NCBI GenBank assembly: GCA_964539825.1
Contig: CAZIKF010000002.1
Span: forward strand, 124,001 to 188,000
Origin: CAZIKF01 sp964539825
GTDB lineage: Bacteria; Muiribacteriota; UBA6191
DNA length: 64,000 nt
Direction of reading: 5' to 3'
Position numbers and translations under genes: made by a program
The notes under the pieces: generated by a model
What the model was told of the DNA's origin: nothing
What the model saw: only the letters and a program-made list of their open reading frames with translations
Database searches by the model: none
Shown here: positions 58,938 to 64,000 of the stretch, piece by piece
Position numbering within the stretch: the first letter of the stretch is position 1
Layout: every line of letters begins with the position of its first letter

Positions 58938-60395
58938 CTACCCTCCATCTAGAGTAGATTGTGAGTGTACCGATACCAGAAGCTCATTATAGTTTTCACG
59001 CATGGCTTCTATTACCGTACATATCATCTCTAATTGCTGAATCGGCGAACTTAACAAATGCCGGTGAGGATCCACTGTGTCGCAGAGTTCTATCGCGCTT
59101 CGTACCCCTGCCAGTATGGAATCTTCGGCGCCGTATGCCTTTTTAATGCCCTCGTCAAGAGCGGTAAGAGAATTGGTCATTTCCTGGTTCGATTGTGTTA
59201 ATCTCGCTGCCAGACTTCTGCAGACATGAACAATTACTGCGGGATATTTCTGCGCCACAGTCTCTATTTCAGCAATAGGGATGATGAGAATCCTACTCTT
59301 AGTCAAAGCTTTTAAAGTTCGGGTTCGATGATCTTTGCGTGGTGGCTTCACCTTAAATCCCGCGAGAGCTTTCACCGTACCGAGGGTATCTCCTTGATCC
59401 CGGAACTGAAGTAAAATGCTGTCCTCTTCAAAAACTCCGATGCGTCCACAATGCAAAATATATATAAAATCAGCGTCATCCCCTGGCCCACAGAGCAGGT
59501 CCCCGGAATCAAATTCCTTTAAATAAGGATCCGGAAACAAATCCAATTCCATTTTCAATCCGGTTGATTGTCCAAATTGATCGTCCCTGGAAGGGGTGTT
59601 GGGCTTTTGAAAGCGAAAGAACTTGCGATAAAGAGGCGAAGATTTCAGATCCTGCCCTAACACCTTGAAGGCCACGATAGGGGATGATTCGCAGATAGCT
59701 TCGATATGCTCCACCGCTCGCTGGAACTTGGCTGGCTGTTTCGTGAACAAGTCCTGCAGAGTTGCCGTAAGAACCTCAAACAAAGTGATGTTATCAAGAC
59801 TCTCTTCCATTCGCTGGGCGAGTCCCACCGCAATATTTAACCCAAGCTTGGAATTATGAATCAAAGTGTTACGAAATTCCTGTCCATTCGCGGGAATGAT
59901 AGCCACATGGGAACTAACCCTGGCTCTTATACTCGTAGATCGACGCTGGGAAAGGAGGGGGCCCATTTCCCCTACTACCGTCATGGGACGCTTCATCTCC
60001 GCCACTCGACGACCTTCTAAAGAGATCAGTCCAAGTGCTTCCTTAGGATCAGAACACTCAAACAGTGAGGAGTTCGGCGTATAAATCACTTCCAGGGCTC
60101 CTCCGAGTAATAAAAAGATTTCCGTTGAGTTCTGTCCTTGTAAGAAAAGATAATCACCCTGGTGGTAAATCCTATGCTCCAGATTAGGTAATGCTCTGGA
60201 TGCGGCTGATTGGCAAAGGGCCAATACATCCTCGGCCTGGTCCATTTTGATGGATGTGAAATCTGCCTCTGAAAGCCGATCGAGGTGGGATTGGTTCAAG
60301 ATAACTCCCCTGGACAAAAAGGACCCATCCTTGAGCGTGACCATTTCGCCCAGTACCATTCCGATGTCAATTTCAGAAATGCTTAGTTTTGCCAT
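58938..60395 (-). CDS. Dual cyclic-nucleotide-binding-domain protein, paralogue B
   Basis: A 485-residue soluble protein with the same order as the protein at 23142-24581. It has an N-terminal ~55-residue module (SISEIDIGMVLGEMVTLKDG), a first cyclic-nucleotide-binding domain (about 75-195), and a second (about 300-410, DLLCGPGDDADFIYILHCGRIGVF). A helical tail ends the protein. It carries no DNA-binding or enzymatic domain. The phosphate-binding cassettes differ: the first reads VVGEMGPLLSQRRSTS, and the second is degenerate (DTLGTVKALAGF), lacking the usual Gly-Glu. It may thus bind at one site only. Divergent from the HAD phosphatase gene. Confidence 0.85.
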   Translation of the reverse strand: MAKLSISEIDIGMVLGEMVTLKDGSFLSRGVILNQSHLDRLSEADFTSIKMDQAEDVLALCQSAASRALPNLEHRIYHQGDYLFLQGQNSTEIFLLLGGALEVIYTPNSSLFECSDPKEALGLISLEGRRVAEMKRPMTVVGEMGPLLSQRRSTSIRARVSSHVAIIPANGQEFRNTLIHNSKLGLNIAVGLAQRMEESLDNITLFEVLTATLQDLFTKQPAKFQRAVEHIEAICESSPIVAFKVLGQDLKSSPLYRKFFRFQKPNTPSRDDQFGQSTGLKMELDLFPDPYLKEFDSGDLLCGPGDDADFIYILHCGRIGVFEEDSILLQFRDQGDTLGTVKALAGFKVKPPRKDHRTRTLKALTKSRILIIPIAEIETVAQKYPAVIVHVCRSLAARLTQSNQEMTNSLTALDEGIKKAYGAEDSILAGVRSAIELCDTVDPHRHLLSSPIQQLEMICTVIEAMRENYNELLVSVHSQSTLDGG

Positions 60396-60582
60396 CTCGA
60401 AGTTAAATTTACATTAATTTACTCAATCACCGCTGACCTAAAAATCATAGTCGGTTGGGAATACCGCTGTCCAACATGATAAACCTTGCTCCCTTTCAGA
60501 TTCCCATTTGTCCTCGAACCCGGGCAAAATACTCCATTTTGGGTATATACTGGCAGCGTTTTATTGAAATGCGAGGTTTGCC

Positions 60583-61788
60583 ATGAAGAATACAACTTTT
60601 TTACTTTCCATCTTTCTGTGCATTTGTTCCTTCTCCTTAAGCACCAGTCTTTTTGCCCAGGACTACTCCTATCTCGTCTCCAAGCATAGTGATTCCGGGT
60701 TTGGTGGTTTTTACCTGAATATCGAGATGACCATGAGAGAACTGGGGATAAGCCGCCTTCATGCGCATGAGATTCAAAACCAACTACGTGATGAGCTGGA
60801 AAGAGAATCGGGAAGCTTTTCGAGAATTGAGCAAACCCCCTTTCTCAAGAAGGCAATTTCCAATGCCGTTTACGCGGTCACTCGAAATAAAGCCGGGGAA
60901 GGATTTTTTAAACCGCTCAAATTTCAAACCGGAGAGTTTGTGATTGTGCTGGATTTAGACGAAACCGTGCTCACCCACTGGTACAGGTATGGAGGAGTGC
61001 GGGATTCAGAAGTCAAAGGCAGTTTCAAACATAAAGTACGCGACACAGTTCCAGATACAGTGGACCGAAAAACCGGGAATTCTCATTCAAACCCGAAAAT
61101 GCACTTTTCGCCAAACCTCGTCCAACTGCGGCCAGGAATCGAAGAATTTACCAAAATCATTTCAAAGACCAAAGGCTTTAAGGGATTTATCATCTTCACG
61201 GCCAAAGAAGATAGGTCTGCCTGGGATGTCTATAAGACCTGGAAATCACACACCCCCTTGTTCTTTTCTCATCTTCTGGGATTCTATACACGAAATTATT
61301 TGCGTTTCGATAGCGGGGTTTCCAAACCCAGTAAAGACCTGAGAATCTTTGATGGCTCTCTTAAACATGTGTTCTTACTGGATGACAATGAAAGCAGGGT
61401 CATGCAGAAGGATTTGAACTACCGAATCCCCAAGTTCAACGCGGACGCTTACCTGGAAAGTATCTCCAAGGGTGGCAATAGATCCATTAAGGGCTTAAAT
61501 GAAGATCTGCTGCCCTCGATCGCAAGGAAGGTAGCTATCTGCTCCATACGTGCGCATGAAGGGAAATTCAAAAGACAGGTTACAAACTGCCTTCGAGAGA
61601 ACCTGGGAGTTCTCTCTAGCCAGGGAAAGCATAAGGAAATCGATCTTTATTACGAAGCTAATAAAAGCGAGCATCCCCTGGATAAAAAACAGCTCTACCA
61701 GATCTTTCACCAACCCTTTCATCCAGCCTTCTCAAAGGTGCTCACGGAGAAATTTCCAAAATTTGACAACTTTCATATGCTCGAATAA
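60583..61788 (+). CDS. Secreted FCP1/NLI-like HAD phosphatase
   Basis: A 401-residue protein with a signal peptide (cleavage likely after LFA, residue 25). The catalytic HAD motif I is DLDET (Asp124 and Asp126) in VIVLDLDETVLTHW. LRPGIEEF follows, then motif II FTAKED (about residue 205), a Lys in the SKPSKDLR segment, and motif IV LLDDNES. That series, including RPG and KDL, is characteristic of the FCP1/NLI-interacting-factor group, which dephosphorylates proteins in eukaryotes. A bacterial, secreted version is unusual. A C-terminal ~90-residue extension is not recognised. A GAGG site precedes the ATG. The substrate is unknown. Confidence 0.82.
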   Translation: MKNTTFLLSIFLCICSFSLSTSLFAQDYSYLVSKHSDSGFGGFYLNIEMTMRELGISRLHAHEIQNQLRDELERESGSFSRIEQTPFLKKAISNAVYAVTRNKAGEGFFKPLKFQTGEFVIVLDLDETVLTHWYRYGGVRDSEVKGSFKHKVRDTVPDTVDRKTGNSHSNPKMHFSPNLVQLRPGIEEFTKIISKTKGFKGFIIFTAKEDRSAWDVYKTWKSHTPLFFSHLLGFYTRNYLRFDSGVSKPSKDLRIFDGSLKHVFLLDDNESRVMQKDLNYRIPKFNADAYLESISKGGNRSIKGLNEDLLPSIARKVAICSIRAHEGKFKRQVTNCLRENLGVLSSQGKHKEIDLYYEANKSEHPLDKKQLYQIFHQPFHPAFSKVLTEKFPKFDNFHMLE

Positions 61789-61882
61789 GTGTGACGATGC
61801 CACTTCTTCCTCACAAACCACTCCCGTGCACCATTTCTCGAAATCCCCGAGCGGACACAATCACTCCCTATCTCAACTCCTC

Positions 61883-61915
61883 CGTCATCCCGGACCACGA
61901 TCTGGGACCCAGGAT
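61883..61915 (+). repeat. Palindromic short repeat resembling RPE/REP elements
   Basis: The sequence around TCATCCCGGACCACGATCTG, continuing GGACCCAGGA, is a near-palindrome. It resembles short palindromic elements known from several alphaproteobacterial genomes. It is a single copy in this window, so mobility cannot be shown. Confidence 0.4.
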
Positions 61916-62046
61916 TCTTATTTAAACATTCCGTTCGTGCCGCTCAGTTCGGTTATTTTGACAGGGGAATCCCAAACCACCCGGAGATAAATCTCAAGGG
62001 AAAACCTCTTTGAAAGCTGATCCGGTGGGTGGCTCCGGGAATGGGG

Positions 62047-62256
62047 ACCCTGCGGAGTGCAGTGCGGCGCAGGGTGTATGCGGGATGTTCAGGGGCCGTT
62101 GATAATTGATATGAGTCAGCCATGACAACTCCTTGAGGAGTTGTCTGGCGAAGAAGGTGATGGAACTGTGCTAAGATCCCTTCGCAATCGAAACGTAGTG
62201 GGGGGATTCCCGGTGACAGGACCCGCCTGTATGTAGGCTAAGTCTCTGGTAAAGTC
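62047..62256 (+). ncRNA. Possible structured RNA, resembling a group II intron domain I fragment
   Basis: Two clear hairpins are present: ACCCTGCG/CGCAGGGT (62047-62075) and a 13-bp stem with one bulge (62119-62149) containing GACAACTCC/GGAGTTGTC with loop TTGA. Downstream, segments such as GAACTGTGCTAAG, ATCGAAACGTAGTGGGGG and CCCGGTGACAGG look to me like conserved parts of bacterial group II intron domain I. No reverse-transcriptase gene and no domain V could be found in the window, so this would be a remnant. Confidence is low. Confidence 0.35.
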
Positions 62257-62275
62257 CTTAACCGATAACCTATGA
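62257..62275 (+). repeat. 19-bp dispersed repeat copy
   Basis: CTTAACCGATAACCTATGA is identical (19 of 19) to the reverse complement of 31768-31786 and differs by two bases from 32031-32049. It lies 3 bp before the CPBP protease start codon. Confidence 0.8.
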
Positions 62276-62278
62276 TAA

Positions 62279-62953
62279 ATGGATAGTCAGCAGGGAATAT
62301 CCTTGAAAATAATTAACCTTCCGCTGCTTTGCCTTTTGGGTTTTGGGCCCGCTCTTGTGGCGGGGGTTGGATTTGGGCTAGAGGTGTTTCCAACCATCGT
62401 CCTTCCCCTGGGAAAACTAAGCATCCTGGCCGCTTCGATCTATTACCTATGGCCCATCAATCTCAGATGGCCGTCCAAGAGAGACCTGGGGCGAGGTCTA
62501 GTCCATGGGGCCGTGCTCTGTGTAGTGCCCATCCTATTTCTCGCTAGCGGAGGACTTGAGCTTCTGCCAACAGCGCCGCTAAAGGAAAAGATGGTGAGAA
62601 TAGGCTTCCTTGACCACTTCTATTTACTCGTGACTTTGATTTCACTGGCAAATGCGGGATTCGAGGAATGGTTCTTCAGAGGTTTCATTGTAAGCCAGCT
62701 TCAGCGAAGATTTTCGATAAAAATAACCACAATCCTGGGAGCAATTTTCTTTATGCCCCACCACTTCGTCATCCTTGTTAACTATATGCCTTTGGAGTGG
62801 AACCTTCTTTTCACCGCGGGCACAGGAGTAGCAGGAGCCTACTGGACCTACTTCAGAGCCAGGGGAGAATCTCTCTACACCCTGTACCTCTCCCACCTGA
62901 TTTGCGATCTAATCATAGTAGGAATCGGAGGAACCCTCCTGCTAGGTCTTTAG
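62279..62953 (+). CDS. CPBP-family intramembrane metalloprotease
   Basis: A 224-residue protein with about six membrane segments. The family's catalytic motifs are visible: EExxxR at Glu129-Glu130...Arg134 (NAGFEEWFFRGF), FxxxH in FFMPHHF (His161/162), and a C-terminal HLICDL (about residue 208). CPBP (CAAX protease and bacteriocin-processing) enzymes cleave membrane-embedded or prenylated-type proteins. The specific substrate is unknown. Its stop lies 2 bp from the convergent permease stop. The start codon follows the 19-bp dispersed repeat, whose insertion may have altered its leader. Confidence 0.88.
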   Translation: MDSQQGISLKIINLPLLCLLGFGPALVAGVGFGLEVFPTIVLPLGKLSILAASIYYLWPINLRWPSKRDLGRGLVHGAVLCVVPILFLASGGLELLPTAPLKEKMVRIGFLDHFYLLVTLISLANAGFEEWFFRGFIVSQLQRRFSIKITTILGAIFFMPHHFVILVNYMPLEWNLLFTAGTGVAGAYWTYFRARGESLYTLYLSHLICDLIIVGIGGTLLLGL

Positions 62954-62955
62954 AA

Positions 62956-64000
62956 TTATTCATATCTCAGGCATGCTATTGGGTCAAGGCTGGCCGCTTT
63001 TCGAGCGGGGAAATAACCAAATGCTATGCCTACAGTGGAGCCAAAAATTACCGACACGAGTATGGACAATCCCACACCGGCGATAGGAACATCAAGAAAG
63101 GCTCCAACCAGATACAAAGATGCCAGAGCCATTCCCGTTCCCATAGAGGAACCGCTGACGGCCAGGAAAACTGACTCTAGTAGAAACTGGTTCAGGATAT
63201 CTCTATCCCTCGCTCCAATCGCCTTACGAACCCCAATTTCCCTGGTTCTCTCCGTAACGGTTACGAGCATGATGTTCATGATCCCAATCCCGCCCACCAA
63301 TAATGAGATGGCGGCAATTATAGAAATAGCCCCAGTTACTATCCTGCTGAAATTATTAAATTCATCCAATTTCTGAGAGATGCTGGTAATGCGAAAATCA
63401 TCTGCATCGTCGCCAAGAATTTTGTGTTTTTTACGCATATGAATTTGAATTTTCTGCCTTGTTTTCTCTACGTCATGATCCTCAGCAATAGAGATCTGAC
63501 AGGCATAAAAATCCCGTTCATAAGTAATTCTTTCCATAGCCGTTGAGTAGGGTACGAAGATGATGTCCCCTTCCATATCTTTGTTGAACATCTTATTGGC
63601 CTTTAATACTCCAATGACCTGAAATTCCAGACCAGCCAGCTTAAACTTTTTTCCTAGGGGGTCTTCCCATAAAAATAGGTCGCTAGCTAATTCAGGACCT
63701 AACACCGCAACTCTGGCCCGGTTCAGAACTTCCTGGTGATTGAAAACCCGCCCAATATGGATTCTATTTTGGCCCATTAAAAAGTGGGTAGTGTCTACTC
63801 CTCGAATCCGGCAGTCCGCGTTTCTATTCTTGTACTTACCTCTACCACGATGGAAAATCCAGGGTGAGATAAACTCAACTCCCTCCACTGAATCTAAGAC
63901 AGATAGCAGATCATCACTGCTTAGCTTTTGCCATTGATTGGTCTGAATCCCGTTGATGTATTTGGCAGAACCGCTTAAAAACAGGGTTCGGGTTCCGACA
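62956..64000 (-). CDS. MacB-type ABC transporter permease, 5' end cut by window edge
   Basis: The reverse strand is open to the right edge with no start, so at least 348 residues are visible. The upstream part (GTRTLFLSGSAKYINGIQ...) is the periplasmic core of a MacB permease. The C-terminal FtsX domain has three membrane segments near the end and the signature MLVTVTERTREIGVRKAIGA. MacB-like permeases work with an ATPase in efflux of lipoproteins, peptides or drugs. The ATPase partner would lie outside the window. It ends convergently 2 bp from the CPBP protease gene. Confidence 0.92.
   Translation of the reverse strand, partial: VGTRTLFLSGSAKYINGIQTNQWQKLSSDDLLSVLDSVEGVEFISPWIFHRGRGKYKNRNADCRIRGVDTTHFLMGQNRIHIGRVFNHQEVLNRARVAVLGPELASDLFLWEDPLGKKFKLAGLEFQVIGVLKANKMFNKDMEGDIIFVPYSTAMERITYERDFYACQISIAEDHDVEKTRQKIQIHMRKKHKILGDDADDFRITSISQKLDEFNNFSRIVTGAISIIAAISLLVGGIGIMNIMLVTVTERTREIGVRKAIGARDRDILNQFLLESVFLAVSGSSMGTGMALASLYLVGAFLDVPIAGVGLSILVSVIFGSTVGIAFGYFPARKAASLDPIACLRYE

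Larger units (their letters stand above)
61789..62278 (+). other. 490-bp gene-free stretch with structured, repeat-derived DNA
   Basis: No coding sequence is supported between the phosphatase and the CPBP protease genes. It contains a palindromic repeat (61883-61915), a strongly hairpin-forming section that may be an RNA or intron remnant (62047-62256) and a copy of the 19-bp dispersed repeat (62257-62275). Confidence 0.6.

Noticed and set aside
62047..62256. tRNA, tmRNA or RNase P RNA
   Set aside because: No cloverleaf, tag-peptide frame or conserved RNase P core sequence could be found.

Overview
The window reads as a chromosome segment from a motile Gram-negative bacterium of mid GC content. 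Supporting signs are secretory signal peptides, a lipoprotein, a flagellin and a hook protein, a Bat/MoxR envelope locus, a futalosine-pathway menaquinone gene (mqnC), the C5 haem pathway (hemL), PilZ and DUF342/FapA proteins and a 17-kb-class CFI-box surface protein. No rRNA or other decisive taxonomic marker is present. Deltaproteobacteria-like lineages, SAR324/Lambdaproteobacteria or a leptospira-like lineage would all fit, and I do not choose between them. I saw no prophage, CRISPR array or intact insertion sequence.

Layout. 1-5 kb: an SPFH/band-7 membrane protein cut by the left edge, a divergent CHASE2 adenylate cyclase, a repeat-rich gap and mqnC. 5-11.5 kb: a plus-strand run of secreted proteins, comprising a Gly/Pro/Tyr/Met-rich low-complexity protein, a Tyr/Asn-rich protein, an exported phospholipase-D-fold enzyme, an M16 peptidase and a small exported protein. 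11.6-18.8 kb: PspA, a 1,612-residue beta-helix/PKD surface protein with a CFI-box C-terminus, and a GAF histidine kinase. 18.9-31.7 kb: a 900-residue flagellin with a sigma-28-like promoter, a monodomain biotin ligase, a dual cyclic-nucleotide-binding protein, a HEAT-repeat/cyclase fusion, hemL and the hook protein flgE. 32-38.7 kb: TPR, BatE-like, receiver, PilZ and DUF342 proteins, with the N-terminus of the DUF342 protein duplicated in tandem as a separate gene. 38.7-45.6 kb: both subunits of a propionyl/acetyl-CoA carboxylase, a TPR protein with a nuclease-like tail, and exonuclease VII (xseB, xseA). 46-48 kb: tRNA-Tyr, tRNA-Thr and tuf. 48.3-57.8 kb: a compact moxR-DUF58-Bat operon. 58-64 kb: a second dual cyclic-nucleotide-binding protein, a secreted FCP1-like HAD phosphatase, a CPBP membrane protease and a MacB-type permease cut by the right edge.

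How the genes work together. A cyclic-nucleotide theme stands out. Two class III cyclases with different sensor regions lie within 60 kb of two paralogous effectors that each carry two cyclic-nucleotide-binding domains and no DNA-binding domain. A second theme is motility and cyclic-di-GMP-type control: flagellin, hook, FapA-like DUF342 and PilZ. The biotin ligase would modify the carboxylase alpha subunit. The Bat operon couples an AAA ATPase, VWA proteins, BatD-like proteins and a parvulin-like protein at the cell envelope.

The intergenic DNA is unusually structured. Four loci carry 36-bp arrays of four degenerate 9-bp units. At two of them the array follows a hairpin with identical geometry: a 7-bp stem, a 5-nt loop and a 9-nt spacer. 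There are also two long imperfect inverted repeats, a palindromic composite element of about 320 bp whose 19-bp end recurs at 62.26 kb, and a structured RNA-like stretch near 62.1 kb that resembles part of a group II intron. These are the strongest candidates for something undescribed.
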